Of a DNA stretch of 64,000 nt, positions 1 through 9,318 are shown one piece after another (position 1 is the stretch's first letter; each line of letters starts with the position of its first letter). Position numbers and translations under genes: made by a program. The notes beneath the pieces are model-generated. The model worked only from the letters and a program-made list of their open reading frames with translations, ran no database searches and was not told where the DNA came from. This DNA comes from Urmitella timonensis (GTDB taxonomy: Bacteria; Actinomycetota; Actinomycetes; Actinomycetales; Actinomycetaceae): contig FQLW01000005.1 in assembly GCA_900120415.1 (NCBI GenBank), forward strand, positions 248,001 to 312,000, in the 5' to 3' direction.

Positions 1-1314
1 GACGAGGAAGTAGTACGTTTCATCTCTGCCGAGAAAGACGAACCCGAATGGATGCTTAAACGCCGACTAAAAGCCCTCAAAGTTTTTGAACGTAAGCCGA
101 TGCCTACCTGGGGACCTGATTTATCTGATTTGCAAATGGATCAGATTAAATATTTCGTGCGCTCGACCGACAAGGTAGCCAGCTCCTGGGAAGATTTGCC
201 CGAGGACATCAAGAAAACCTATGACCGGCTAGGGATTCCGGAAGCAGAACGCGAAAGCCTGGTTTCTGGGGTGGCGGCTCAATATGAATCCGAAGTGGTC
301 TACAACCAGATTCGCGGCGATTTGGAAGAACAAGGAGTTATCTTCCTAGATACCGACACCGCACTGCGCGAACACGAAGACCTGTTCAAACGCTTCTTCG
401 GGAAAGCTGTTCCTGCTGGTGATAACAAGTTTGCGGCTCTAAATACCGCGGTATGGTCGGGGGGATCTTTTATCTATGTTCCCAAGGGAGTACAGGTCGA
501 AATCCCCCTGCAGGCCTATTTCCGGATCAACACCGAAAATATGGGGCAGTTCGAGCGCACCCTAATCATTGCTGACGAGGGCTCTTACGTTCACTACGTG
601 GAAGGGTGTACCGCCCCGATTTATAAATCGGATTCGCTACACTCTGCGATTGTAGAAATTTTCTGTCTCAAAGATGCTCGGGTACGCTACACCACCATTC
701 AAAACTGGTCTACCAACGTCTATAACCTGGTAACCCAGCGCGCCATCTGCGAAGAGGGCGCCACTATGGAATGGGTAGACGGAAATATGGGGTCAAAAAC
801 TAATATGAAGTACCCCTCGGTCTATTTGAACGGGAAAAATGCGCGCGGAGAGGCGCTATCAGTGGCATTCTCGGGCGAAGGGCAAAACCAGGATACCGGT
901 GCAAAAATGTTGCATCTAGCGCCCAATACGTCCTCTTCAATTGTCTCGAAATCTATTTCCCGTAACGGGGGGCGTTCGTCTTATCGGGGGCTGGTACACG
1001 TTGCTCCGCAGGCTAAACATTCCAAAGCATCAGTGGTTTGTGATGCGCTGCTGGTAGACCAAATTTCGCGTACTGACACCTATCCTTATGTGGATATTCA
1101 AACCGATGATGTCGAGATGGGACACGAGGCTACGGTGTCTAAAGTTAGTGCCGACCAGCTATTTTATCTGATGAGTCGGGGACTTAGCGAGACTGAAGCA
1201 ATGGCGATGATTGTGCGTGGCTTTATTGAACCAATCGCGCGAGAACTACCCATGGAGTACGCCCTGGAGCTTAATCGCCTAATCGAACTGCAAATGGAAG
1301 GATCGGTGGGGTAA
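1..1314 (+). CDS. sufB: Fe-S cluster assembly protein SufB (5' end outside window)
   Basis: SufB is a subunit of the cytoplasmic SufBCD scaffold on which Fe-S clusters are built. The reading frame is open from base 1 and already reads SufB-like sequence before the first ATG at 52 (KNEPEW-type segment, here [17 protein letters not shown]), so the true start lies upstream and 437 residues are visible. Family landmarks are [10 protein letters not shown] near the visible N-terminus, the HYVEGCTAP segment with a conserved Cys, and the C-terminal [19 protein letters not shown] block. The stop overlaps the sufD start by one base (TAATG), so translation is probably coupled. It heads the visible operon sufB-sufD-Rieske-sufC-sufS-sufU-sufT. 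In related actinobacteria a SufR regulator usually precedes sufB; that region is not in the window. Confidence 0.97.
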   Translation, partial: DEEVVRFISAEKDEPEWMLKRRLKALKVFERKPMPTWGPDLSDLQMDQIKYFVRSTDKVASSWEDLPEDIKKTYDRLGIPEAERESLVSGVAAQYESEVVYNQIRGDLEEQGVIFLDTDTALREHEDLFKRFFGKAVPAGDNKFAALNTAVWSGGSFIYVPKGVQVEIPLQAYFRINTENMGQFERTLIIADEGSYVHYVEGCTAPIYKSDSLHSAIVEIFCLKDARVRYTTIQNWSTNVYNLVTQRAICEEGATMEWVDGNMGSKTNMKYPSVYLNGKNARGEALSVAFSGEGQNQDTGAKMLHLAPNTSSSIVSKSISRNGGRSSYRGLVHVAPQAKHSKASVVCDALLVDQISRTDTYPYVDIQTDDVEMGHEATVSKVSADQLFYLMSRGLSETEAMAMIVRGFIEPIARELPMEYALELNRLIELQMEGSVG

Positions 1315-2495
1315 TGGCAAAGATGCTAAAACAGGCAGACCATAAAGTAGTCGCAGCTTCTTCCCGAGCTGACCGTCCCACCTCTTTTAATCTTGCTGAT
1401 ATTCCTATGCCGACCGGGCGGGAAGAAGATTGGCGCTTTACCCCGCTAGAGCGGATAAAGATGCTGCTTACAGAGACTTTAGAGGGAAGTTCTCCTACAG
1501 TTGAGGTTGAGGGGCAGGTTTTAAACTCAGGTAAACGCCTAAATCTGGGCGCGTCCTCGTATATCGAAATAGCTACCGACAGCGATATTCACGGTAAAAT
1601 CGGGGCTCCCGGAGATCGGGCGAGCGTTGTCGAATGGAATAACCACCAGGAAATAGTAAACCTAGTTATTGCTGACCAGTTTCCCGAAGCGTTGCGAATC
1701 AAAATAATTGGGGAAAACCCGACTCCGGCTGCCCAACATATCTGCATAGATGTGAAACCACAGGCTAAAGCCCTGCTAATTTTGGAACACAGCGGTGATG
1801 CCCAACTCAACCAGGGGGTTGAGATAAATGTTGAAAGCGGAGCCGAGCTAGAAATAGTTTCGATTCAGCAATGGGAACGCTCGGCAGTACACGCGGCTAA
1901 TCACCGCATGAACGTGGAAAAAGACGCAAAGCTGAAACATATCGTAGTCACCCTGGGGGGCGATTTGGTACGAATCTGCCCTGATATCGATTTAGATAAA
2001 CCGGGCGGGGAAGTCGAAATGTTAGGTGTCTACTTTACCGACACTGACCAGCATCAAGAACACCGCCTTTTCGTCAATCACATTGCTGAAAATTGCCGTT
2101 CCGATGTGCACTATAAAGGAGCGCTGCAAGGAACGCAGGCACATGCGGTCTGGATTGGGGATGTGCTGATTGGCAAACAGGCTTTCAATACCGATTCCTA
2201 TGAGCAAAACCGTAACCTGGTGTTAAACCCGGGAGCAAAAGCTGATTCGGTACCTAACCTAGAGATTGAAAACGGAGAAATCGCGGGAGCTGGACATGCT
2301 TCTGCCACCGGGCGTTTTGATGACGAACAGCTCTTCTATTTGTTGTCGCGCGGTATTCCGGAAGCTACCGCCCGAAAAATGGTGGTACATGGATTTTTTG
2401 CTGAACTTATCCGCCAGATTGGAATCAACGAGATTGAAGAACGCCTATTACAGGTGATTGACGCGCGGTTAGAACAAGGCTCGGGTGCGCTATGA
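1314..2495 (+). CDS. sufD: Fe-S cluster assembly protein SufD
   Basis: SufD is a paralogue of SufB and pairs with it and with SufC in the scaffold complex. The 393-residue product has the expected N-terminal segment (PMPTGREEDWRFTPLERI) and the SufBD beta-helix core. Its C-terminal block GRFDDEQLFYLLSRGIPE and RKMVVHGFFAEL mirrors that of SufB. It overlaps sufB by one base and the following Rieske gene by four (ATGA), which fits a tightly coupled operon. I see no truncation and the codon use matches its neighbours. Confidence is high because order, length and motifs agree. Confidence 0.96.
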   Translation: MAKMLKQADHKVVAASSRADRPTSFNLADIPMPTGREEDWRFTPLERIKMLLTETLEGSSPTVEVEGQVLNSGKRLNLGASSYIEIATDSDIHGKIGAPGDRASVVEWNNHQEIVNLVIADQFPEALRIKIIGENPTPAAQHICIDVKPQAKALLILEHSGDAQLNQGVEINVESGAELEIVSIQQWERSAVHAANHRMNVEKDAKLKHIVVTLGGDLVRICPDIDLDKPGGEVEMLGVYFTDTDQHQEHRLFVNHIAENCRSDVHYKGALQGTQAHAVWIGDVLIGKQAFNTDSYEQNRNLVLNPGAKADSVPNLEIENGEIAGAGHASATGRFDDEQLFYLLSRGIPEATARKMVVHGFFAELIRQIGINEIEERLLQVIDARLEQGSGAL

Positions 2496-2836
2496 GCCTA
2501 GAAAAAGTCTGTGAAGTGGACGCGCTAGAAGCCGGACAAGCACTACGCGCAGAAATAACCGATGAAAAGGGTAAAAGGATTCCAATCGCCGTTGTGCGTG
2601 ACGAGGAAGGCGGCTGGCACGCGATAGATGCCCTGTGTACTCACGGGGACATAGCTTTAGATGAGGGCGAGGTAGAAGGATGCGCAATTGAGTGCTGGGG
2701 ACATGGTGCCCAGTTCGATTTGAATACCGGGCAGCCTACCTTGCCTGCTACCCAGCCAGTTAAGTGTTATCAGCTTGAAATCAAAGGACAGGCGGTTTAT
2801 GTTTCTGCCTGTAGCCGCAGTAAAGGAAATGAATAA
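2492..2836 (+). CDS. Rieske-type [2Fe-2S] ferredoxin of the suf operon
   Basis: This is a 114-residue non-heme-iron-oxygenase-type ferredoxin. It carries one Rieske motif, CTHGDIAL (Cys-x-His) followed by CWGHGAQFD (Cys-x2-His), so all four cluster ligands are present. A small Rieske protein between sufD and sufC is a common arrangement in actinobacterial suf operons. There it is thought to accept or test clusters, or to donate electrons during assembly, but its exact role is not settled. It starts inside the sufD stop (4-base overlap) and ends one base before sufC. No oxygenase partner is nearby, which supports a role in the Suf pathway rather than in catabolism. Confidence 0.9.
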   Translation: MSLEKVCEVDALEAGQALRAEITDEKGKRIPIAVVRDEEGGWHAIDALCTHGDIALDEGEVEGCAIECWGHGAQFDLNTGQPTLPATQPVKCYQLEIKGQAVYVSACSRSKGNE

Positions 2837-3583
2837 ATGGGGAAACTAGAAGTTAAAGACCTACAGGTTTCGGTAGAAACTCCCGACGGGATAAAGCAGA
2901 TTTTGAAAGGTACCTCCCTAACGGTGAATTCCGGGGAAAAGCATGCGATTATGGGACCGAATGGTTCGGGTAAATCTACTTTGGCCTATTCGATTGCCGG
3001 TCACCCCGGTTACCATATCGAGGGCGGGGAAGTGCTCCTAGATGGGGTTAATATCCTGGAATCTTCCCCAGATGAAAGGGCACGTGCCGGCTTATTCCTG
3101 GCAATGCAGTACCCGGTGGAGGTTCCCGGAGTCACGGTGTCTAACTTCTTGCGTACCGCCCGGACTGCGGTTGATGGGCAAGCTCCGCCGGTACGTACTT
3201 GGGTAAAGGAACTAAAAGCCGCCATGGAGGATTTAAAAGTAGATCCAAAGTTCGCTAGTCGCGACCTCAATGCCGGTTTTTCTGGTGGGGAAAAGAAACG
3301 CCTAGAGATTTTGCAGATGCAAATCCTTCACCCCAAGTTCGCTATTCTTGACGAAACTGACTCTGGTCTAGATATTGACGCTTTGCGCACCGTATCGGCG
3401 GGGGTAAATCATGCTCACGAGAATCTTGGTTGCGGGCTGCTGGTAATCACGCACTATTCGCGGATTTTGAACTACATTAAGCCGGACTTTGTGCACGTAT
3501 TTGCCAAAGGGCGGATTGTGGACTCTGGGGGGAGCGAGCTGGCTGACAAGCTGGAGACCAGCGGATACGACTCCTATCTGTAA
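2837..3583 (+). CDS. sufC: Fe-S assembly ATPase SufC
   Basis: SufC is the ABC-type ATPase that drives conformational change in the SufBCD scaffold; it is cytoplasmic and not a transporter. The 248-residue protein has Walker [10 protein letters not shown] (about residues 40-48), the SufC-style signature FSGGEKKR, Walker [13 protein letters not shown] and the switch His in [11 protein letters not shown]. The DETDSGLD form of Walker B is typical of SufC. The gene follows the Rieske gene directly, with the start codon next to its stop. A 44-base gap then separates it from sufS, without an obvious terminator. Confidence 0.97.
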   Translation: MGKLEVKDLQVSVETPDGIKQILKGTSLTVNSGEKHAIMGPNGSGKSTLAYSIAGHPGYHIEGGEVLLDGVNILESSPDERARAGLFLAMQYPVEVPGVTVSNFLRTARTAVDGQAPPVRTWVKELKAAMEDLKVDPKFASRDLNAGFSGGEKKRLEILQMQILHPKFAILDETDSGLDIDALRTVSAGVNHAHENLGCGLLVITHYSRILNYIKPDFVHVFAKGRIVDSGGSELADKLETSGYDSYL

Positions 3584-3627
3584 ACAATCTCCGACCATAA
3601 AGCCCTGTTTCATTAGTTATTGAGAGG

Positions 3628-4905
3628 ATGCTGCCAGTGCAATCGCCATTTTCCGATTCGGAACTGACGCGTTTGCGCGCCGATTTTCCGATTCTTTCCC
3701 GCACCGGACGGGGAGGGAAACCGATTGTCTATTTGGATGCGGCCGCCACCTCTCAAAAACCGCGTTCAGTGATGCAAGCCGAAAGTAGTTTTTACGAAAA
3801 CTCTAATGGAGCGGTGCATCGGGGTACTCACCTGCTAGCTGATGAATCTAGCCAGTATTTCGAGGATGCGCGTTGCGTCCTCTCCTCCTTTATCGGAGCA
3901 AATCCCAGCGAAATTGTCTGGACAAAGAATGCCACCGAGGCGCTAAATCTGGTGGCCTATGGCCTGTCTAACCCCGGGATTGATGGCGGGGCTCCCCTCA
4001 TAGGCAAGGGTGATCGGGTGGTTACTACGCGGGCAGAGCATCACGCCAACTTGGTACCGTGGCAGTTACTTAGCCAGCGCACCGGCTGCGAGTTCGCCTA
4101 TCTGGATTTGGATGATGAAGGTCGGATTGACCTGGAAACCTTGAACGTTATCACCGCGAACACCAAGGTAGTGGCCGTAACTCATGCCTCTAATGTGTCG
4201 GGGGCGATTACTGATATAGCGCCTATTATCCAGGCGGCTCACGCGGTGGGGGCTTGGGTAGTGTTAGATACCTGCCAATCCAGCGCTCATATGCCCTTAG
4301 ATATTAAAACCCTGGGCGCGGATTTTGCTTGCTTTTCCGGGCATAAAATGGCAGGTCCCACCGGTATTGGGGCGCTATATGGCCGGGGGGAATTGCTAGA
4401 GCAATTGCCGCCTTTCCTGGCAGGTGGCTCCATGATTGCCGATGTAAACATGGACAAAACCACTTTCCAACCTGTCCCCGAGCGATTCGAGGCCGGCTCG
4501 CAAGCGGTAGCCCAGATTCACGCTTGGGCGGTGGCACTTGATTATTTACAGAAAGTGGGAATGGAACGGATACGTCAGCATGAACTGTTCCTAACTCAGT
4601 ATCTATTGGAGGGCTTAGCGAGCGTTAAAGGTCTGCGGCTGCTAGGACCTACAGATTACCGCGAACGGGTAGGACTCGCGGCCTTTGATTTCGCGGGGAT
4701 CCATCCCCATGACGTGGGTCAGGTGTTAGATGCCGAGGACGTGGCGATTCGGGTAGGGCATCACTGCGCCCTCCCACTACACGCCCACTATGGCTTACGT
4801 TCCTCTTGTCGGGCATCTCTTTCGCTTACTTCTTCGCGTGAAGATATTAATCGCCTAATTGATGGTTTAGAAACCGTACGTAGTTTCTTTAAAAGGGGGG
4901 AATAA
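3628..4905 (+). CDS. sufS: Cysteine desulfurase SufS
   Basis: SufS is a PLP-dependent class V desulfurase that takes sulfur from L-cysteine and, in SufU systems, passes it to SufU. The 425-residue protein has the PLP lysine in FSGHKMAGPTG (about K239) and the catalytic Cys in SSCRASLS (about C394), following the RVGHHCALPLH block. Start choice is uncertain. ATG 3628 sits one base after GAGAGG, too close for a ribosome site, whereas GTG at 3637 has that sequence nine bases upstream, so translation may begin three codons later. The gene abuts sufU with a one-base overlap (TAATG). Confidence 0.95.
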   Translation: MLPVQSPFSDSELTRLRADFPILSRTGRGGKPIVYLDAAATSQKPRSVMQAESSFYENSNGAVHRGTHLLADESSQYFEDARCVLSSFIGANPSEIVWTKNATEALNLVAYGLSNPGIDGGAPLIGKGDRVVTTRAEHHANLVPWQLLSQRTGCEFAYLDLDDEGRIDLETLNVITANTKVVAVTHASNVSGAITDIAPIIQAAHAVGAWVVLDTCQSSAHMPLDIKTLGADFACFSGHKMAGPTGIGALYGRGELLEQLPPFLAGGSMIADVNMDKTTFQPVPERFEAGSQAVAQIHAWAVALDYLQKVGMERIRQHELFLTQYLLEGLASVKGLRLLGPTDYRERVGLAAFDFAGIHPHDVGQVLDAEDVAIRVGHHCALPLHAHYGLRSSCRASLSLTSSREDINRLIDGLETVRSFFKRGE

Positions 4906-5366
4906 TGGTTTCGGCTCTTGATCAGCTATATCAGCAGGTGATTATGGATCATGCCGCGGAAAAACACGGCAGCTCTCCAGTAACGCCTTCAGATACCTCG
5001 TCCTATCAAGTTAATCCTACCTGCGGGGATGAGGTTACTTTAGCAGTTACTTTAGAGGGAGATACTCTGACCGGTCTTGCCTGGCAGGGGCAGGGCTGTT
5101 CCATTTCTCAGGCATCACTATCAATGATGAATGACTTGGTAGCGGGAAAGTCTTTGGCACAAGTGGAACAGCTTTGGAATGATTTTGACCAAATGATGCA
5201 TTCGCGGGGACTGGAACTTCCTGACGAAGTGCTAGATTCCCTAGAAGATGCAGCTAGCCTGCAGGGAACCTCCAAGTTCCCCAACCGAGTTAAATGCGCC
5301 CTCTTAGGGTGGATGGCGCTGAGAGAATCAATCGCCAAAACGCAAGCGAGGCAAGAACATGAGTGA
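4905..5366 (+). CDS. sufU: SufU sulfur-relay zinc protein
   Basis: SufU is a Zn-dependent sulfurtransferase that accepts persulfide sulfur from SufS and hands it to the SufBCD scaffold; it belongs to the IscU-fold family. The 153-residue protein retains the three conserved cysteines in NPTCGDE (C40), GQGCSISQAS (C65) and RVKCALLGW (C131). It also has the SufU-specific insertion between the second and third. It overlaps sufS by one base and the next gene by eight. The SufS-SufU pairing is usual for Gram-positive bacteria, which have no SufE. Confidence 0.95.
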   Translation: MVSALDQLYQQVIMDHAAEKHGSSPVTPSDTSSYQVNPTCGDEVTLAVTLEGDTLTGLAWQGQGCSISQASLSMMNDLVAGKSLAQVEQLWNDFDQMMHSRGLELPDEVLDSLEDAASLQGTSKFPNRVKCALLGWMALRESIAKTQARQEHE

Positions 5367-5907
5367 AGAACGTCCTTGGGAAAATACCTCGGAAGTGCCC
5401 CAGCGCTTTCAGGAAGTGGCTGCCGGTAATGAAAATGCCGGTCCCTATCTCCCCTCGAAAACCCATGTCCATGGGCATGATAGCGAAAACGGACACTTAG
5501 ATACCGATAAATCGGGCAGAGCGACAAGGTCCGGAGCAGCCCCTCAGCATTCCCCACAAGAGTTTGCCGAGCCTTCCCCGCTCACCCCGCAAAATGCGCT
5601 CCCTACCAAAGAGGAAATACTGGAAGCACTGAAAGATGTTATTGACCCCGAACTGGGGATTAATATCGTGGATTTAGGGCTGATTTATGGGGTTGAGCTG
5701 CAAGAAGATGGGACAGTGGTTCTCGAAATGACACTTACCTCAGCCGCCTGTCCACTCACCGATGTGTTGGAAGAGCAAACTCAGTGGGTGCTTTCGGCGA
5801 TGGCGTCTCGGGTTCAAATCAACTGGGTGTGGATGCCACCTTGGGGACCAGATCGCATTAGCGAGGACGGACGTGAACAGCTGCGGGCTCTCGGCTTTAA
5901 CGTTTAA
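5359..5907 (+). CDS. sufT: SufT-like (DUF59/MIP18) Fe-S maturation protein
   Basis: The C-terminal approximately 100 residues are a MIP18/DUF59 domain: DVIDPELGINIVDLGLIYGV, MTLTSAACPLTDVL with the conserved Cys, and a closing LRALGF. Such proteins help mature Fe-S proteins and commonly end suf operons. The first approximately 75 residues are a low-complexity, polar, His/Ser/Pro-rich extension that looks disordered and is not part of the domain; what it does is unknown. The start overlaps sufU by eight bases. About 45 bases after the stop a new transcription unit (arginine deiminase) begins, so this is probably the last gene of the operon. Confidence 0.88.
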   Translation: MSEERPWENTSEVPQRFQEVAAGNENAGPYLPSKTHVHGHDSENGHLDTDKSGRATRSGAAPQHSPQEFAEPSPLTPQNALPTKEEILEALKDVIDPELGINIVDLGLIYGVELQEDGTVVLEMTLTSAACPLTDVLEEQTQWVLSAMASRVQINWVWMPPWGPDRISEDGREQLRALGFNV

Positions 5908-5951
5908 TGAGGTAACATAGGCTGTTAGAGAAATCTAGCAGGGGGAAGTCT

Positions 5952-7178
5952 ATGACACTTGGGGTCTGGTCTGAAGTTGGTAGATTGCAGAGAGTTTTAG
6001 TACATCGCCCAGGTAAAGAGCTCAATCGCCTCACCCCCTCTAATCGAGACGAACTGCTGTTCGACGATATTTTATGGCTAGAAAAGGCGCGTGAAGATCA
6101 CGATACTTTCACCGCTATTCTTAGCGCCGAAAATGCCGAGGTGGTTTACTTAGCGGATTTATTGGCGGAAACTTTAGATATAGAGGCAGCGCGTAAATGG
6201 TTGCTGGCGGAAACAATTAATGAACGTCATTTCGGAGTTTCGCTTAGCAAAGGGTTACGCCAGTATTTGGATACGCAAGAAAGCTCACGTTTAGCACAGA
6301 TTTTGCTCTGTGGACTTACGCGCCAAGAAATTGAGGAACAGCTGGGAAAAGTTTCCTCAGTGGTTTTAGCCCGGGTTAGTGTTGAGGATTTGGTTTTGGG
6401 GGCATTACCTAACCATTTATTTACCCGCGATACTTCTGCTTGGATTGGCGGGGGAGTTATGCTCTCGGCCATGAAAAAGACTGCCCGTCGCCGTGAAACC
6501 TTAAACTTGCAGGCTATCTACCGGTTCCATCCAGATTTTAGCGATAATCTTACCCAGTTTGGCGCAGGCGTAGCTGACAGCCCCGCCTCCACCGAGGGAG
6601 GGGATGTAGAAATACTCTCGGAACACTCGGTACTGGTAGGGATTTCGGAACGTACCAGCCCGGCAGGTTTCGAGCGCCTTGCTTCCCGCTTACTCCTAGA
6701 CTCGTCCTCAGCAATAAATATGGTTACCGGGTTGTTGATGCCGATGGAGCGAGCCCAAATGCATTTAGATACGGTTCTGACGATGATTAACCGGGATACT
6801 TTCTATAAATACAAAAATTTGGGGATGTTGGAGAGCGTTACTGCTCGCCGGGGCGCAGACGGTCAAATCTGTTGGCAGATGCATCCGGAAGCCGAAATGC
6901 ATGAGATTCTTGCTCAGGCGGCCGGAGTGAGCGCGGTTAATATTCTGCAAACCCCGCAATCTGATAGTGGCGCCGAACGCGGGCAATGGAATGATGCCTG
7001 TAACCTGCTGGCACTTCGTGAAAACGTGGTGACTTCCTATGACCGCAACTGGCAAACCATCGACTACTTGCGCTCCCAAGGGGTAAAAGTTTTAGAAGTT
7101 CCCAGTGCAGAGCTGGGGCGTGGGCGCGGAGGGCCGCGCTGTATGACCTGTCCGTTATCGCGAGCAGCTGTTGAATAA
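5952..7178 (+). CDS. arcA: Arginine deiminase
   Basis: This enzyme hydrolyses L-arginine to citrulline and ammonia, the first step of the arginine deiminase pathway, which gives ATP and acid resistance. The 408-residue length is normal. Family motifs are [11 protein letters not shown] at the N-terminus, [24 protein letters not shown], and the C-terminal [12 protein letters not shown] with the catalytic Cys at about position 397. The ATG has a clear ribosome site (GGGGGAAG) just upstream. Ornithine carbamoyltransferase follows after 67 bases, giving the first two pathway steps. Carbamate kinase and an arginine/ornithine antiporter are not beside them here. Confidence 0.96.
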   Translation: MTLGVWSEVGRLQRVLVHRPGKELNRLTPSNRDELLFDDILWLEKAREDHDTFTAILSAENAEVVYLADLLAETLDIEAARKWLLAETINERHFGVSLSKGLRQYLDTQESSRLAQILLCGLTRQEIEEQLGKVSSVVLARVSVEDLVLGALPNHLFTRDTSAWIGGGVMLSAMKKTARRRETLNLQAIYRFHPDFSDNLTQFGAGVADSPASTEGGDVEILSEHSVLVGISERTSPAGFERLASRLLLDSSSAINMVTGLLMPMERAQMHLDTVLTMINRDTFYKYKNLGMLESVTARRGADGQICWQMHPEAEMHEILAQAAGVSAVNILQTPQSDSGAERGQWNDACNLLALRENVVTSYDRNWQTIDYLRSQGVKVLEVPSAELGRGRGGPRCMTCPLSRAAVE

Positions 7179-7245
7179 ATAGCGGGGTCTGAATCGGGGA
7201 AACAGATTTAGCTCAATAGTAAGAAAAAAATAGAAAGGTTAAACT

Positions 7246-8250
7246 GTGGCATTACTATCTGGTCGCCATTTTCTAAAAGAACTCGATTTCACCGCCGAGG
7301 AATGGCGGTATCTGCTGGATTTGGCGGCGCAGCTAAAAGCAGCCAAACGGGCGGGAAGTGAACAGCCTTATTTGAAAGGTAAAAATATCGCCCTGATTTT
7401 TGAAAAAACTTCTACCCGCACGCGCTGCTCTTTTGAAGTAGCTGCCTACGACCAGGATGCCCATGTAACTTTTCTCGACCCGGTGGCCTCACAGATTGGG
7501 CATAAGGAATCTATGGCGGACACGGCGCAAGTATTGGGGCGCTTCTATGATGGCATTGAGTTTCGAGGACGGCGTCAAGAGGACGTAGAGACTTTAGCGC
7601 GCCTATCGGGGGTGCCGGTTTGGAATGGTCTGACCGATGAGTGGCATCCCACGCAAATGCTTTGTGACCAGCTAACTATGATGGAACATTCCGGACGCGA
7701 CTTGCAGGATATTTCCTTTGCCTATCTGGGTGATGCCCGCAATAATATGTCGAATTCGCTGCTGATTTCCGGGGCAATGATGGGCATGGATGTGCGAATT
7801 ATCGGGCCAAAGCAGCTGTGGAATGAACAATGCTGGATTGATAAAGCCCATGAAATTGCGGCTCTAACCGGCGCGAGAATCACCCACACTGATGATCCGG
7901 CTGCTGGGGTTAAGGGTGCGGATTTCTTGTATACCGATGTATGGGTTTCGATGGGGGAGCCGAAAGAAGTCTGGGATGAGCGGATTAAGCTGCTCTTGCC
8001 CTACCAGGTTAATGCCCAGCTAATGGCGGAAGCCGGACAGCAAGCAAAGTTTTTGCACTGCCTACCGGCGTTCCATGACCGCGCGACCACCGTGGGGGAG
8101 GATATTTACCAAAAAACTGGTCTCGATGCCTTAGAAGTTACCGATGAGGTGTTCTGTGGGGAACGCTCAGTAGTGTTTGACCAAGCAGAAAACCGGATGC
8201 ACACCATTAAAGCCGTGATGGTAGCTACTTTGGGGACGCTAACTGACTAG
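7246..8250 (+). CDS. arcB: Ornithine carbamoyltransferase (catabolic)
   Basis: In the deiminase pathway this enzyme phosphorolyses citrulline to ornithine and carbamoyl phosphate; the same fold also works anabolically as ArgF. The 334-residue protein has the carbamoyl-phosphate motif STRTR (56-60), WHPTQMLCD, and the ornithine-site block LHCLPAFHD (His about 271). I prefer the catabolic role because it follows arcA and no arginine biosynthesis genes are near. The start is GTG with GAAAGG at a proper distance. A long perfect hairpin follows 18 bases after the stop. Confidence 0.94.
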   Translation: MALLSGRHFLKELDFTAEEWRYLLDLAAQLKAAKRAGSEQPYLKGKNIALIFEKTSTRTRCSFEVAAYDQDAHVTFLDPVASQIGHKESMADTAQVLGRFYDGIEFRGRRQEDVETLARLSGVPVWNGLTDEWHPTQMLCDQLTMMEHSGRDLQDISFAYLGDARNNMSNSLLISGAMMGMDVRIIGPKQLWNEQCWIDKAHEIAALTGARITHTDDPAAGVKGADFLYTDVWVSMGEPKEVWDERIKLLLPYQVNAQLMAEAGQQAKFLHCLPAFHDRATTVGEDIYQKTGLDALEVTDEVFCGERSVVFDQAENRMHTIKAVMVATLGTLTD

Positions 8251-8268
8251 AATAATCAGGTACTGAAA

Positions 8269-8303
8269 GGGGAGGCGCCCGGCCAGTGACCGGGCGCCTC
8301 CCC
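8269..8303. terminator. Perfect 14-bp hairpin between converging genes
   Basis: The arms GGGGAGGCGCCCGG (8269-8282) and CCGGGCGCCTCCCC (8290-8303) are exact complements around a 7-base loop. It lies between the ends of arcB (+) and the HAD gene (-), so it could stop transcription from both sides. Neither side has a proper T tract, so termination efficiency is uncertain. Confidence 0.7.
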
Positions 8304-8339
8304 TAATGATTTAACAGTCAGCTAAGTGTACTAACCAGA

Positions 8340-9131
8340 CTATCCAAGTAGGGGTAGTAGATCCCCGATTCCGTTGAACACTGCCTTGGGGCGGTAGGGG
8401 AACTTCTGGATGTCCTCGCGGGAAGTTGAACCTGATAACACTAGGTAGGAATCCATACCGCTTTCTACCCCGGCGTGAATATCAGTGTCCATGCGGTCGC
8501 CGACCATGGCCGCGTCCTCGGAGTGGGCGCCCAGCTTATTGAGTCCCGCCCGGAACATTACCGGATTCGGTTTACCCACGAAATAGGGCCTCCGCCCGGT
8601 AGCCTTGGTAATCATCGCGGCTACTGACCCCACCGCGGGCAGGGTTCCGTCCTCGGAAGGACCGGTAGTGTCCGGGTTGGTGCAAATGAACTTCGCGCCC
8701 TTTTCGATTAGTCGAATCGCTTTGGTAATATTGACGAAATCGTAGAAGCGAGTTTCACCTAGAACCACATATTCCGGATTGGTTTCAGTCATAATATAAC
8801 CGGTTTCATGGATTGCGGTGGTAAGTCCCGCTTCTCCAATGACGAACGCGGTCGAGTTAGGGGACTGGCTATTTAAGAATTCGGCAGTAGCGTTAGCCGA
8901 AGTCCAGATGCGGTCTTCGGGAACCTCTAATCCCGAGGTTTTTAATCGTGCAGCTAAATCACGGTTAGTAAAGATAGAGTTATTAGTTAGTACCAGGAAC
9001 GGGATATTTTTCTTTTTCAGGGTTTCAATAAACTCGCATGCTCCTGGTAGCGCCACGGATTCGTGCACCAGCACTCCATCCATATCGGTCATCCAGGCTT
9101 TGGGTTTACGCAATTCACTAATATCGCTCAT
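8340..9131 (-). CDS. HAD-IIA family (NagD-like) sugar/nucleotide phosphatase
   Basis: This is a 263-residue haloacid-dehalogenase-superfamily hydrolase. The nucleophile motif is MTDMDGVLV (D16 and D18), motif II falls in LVLTNNS, the lysine is in VGKPNP, and [13 protein letters not shown] gives the acidic motif IV. Order and spacing match the HAD-IIA (NagD/AraL) group, cytoplasmic phosphatases with broad small-molecule substrates; the physiological substrate cannot be told. On the minus strand a TAAAAT -10 box (9143-9138) lies seven bases before the ATG, so the mRNA is probably leaderless. Confidence 0.9.
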   Translation of the reverse strand: MSDISELRKPKAWMTDMDGVLVHESVALPGACEFIETLKKKNIPFLVLTNNSIFTNRDLAARLKTSGLEVPEDRIWTSANATAEFLNSQSPNSTAFVIGEAGLTTAIHETGYIMTETNPEYVVLGETRFYDFVNITKAIRLIEKGAKFICTNPDTTGPSEDGTLPAVGSVAAMITKATGRRPYFVGKPNPVMFRAGLNKLGAHSEDAAMVGDRMDTDIHAGVESGMDSYLVLSGSTSREDIQKFPYRPKAVFNGIGDLLPLLG

Positions 9132-9303
9132 ATCCTTATTTTAACGGGCAAAGACATCTATTTCTGGTCTGTTAAATCTGTAATCTAGCTATTTCATATC
9201 TGAGGTTCGGTATCTGCTTCGACCTACTCCTATCCTCGAAAATACGGGATAGTAGCGGACCAAGCAATAGCCGTATCGGTTTTAACTACGGCCAGCTCCT
9301 GGG

Positions 9304-9318
9304 TAGAATCGCGGGGTG
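9304..9318 (+). promoter_or_regulatory. -10 box giving a leaderless ABC-F transcript
   Basis: TAGAAT at 9304-9309 ends seven bases before the GTG start at 9316, so transcription should start at or near the first base of the codon. A weak -35 candidate, TTTAAC, lies 17 bases upstream (9281-9286). No ribosome site precedes the GTG. About a dozen other starts in the window share this geometry. Confidence 0.6.
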
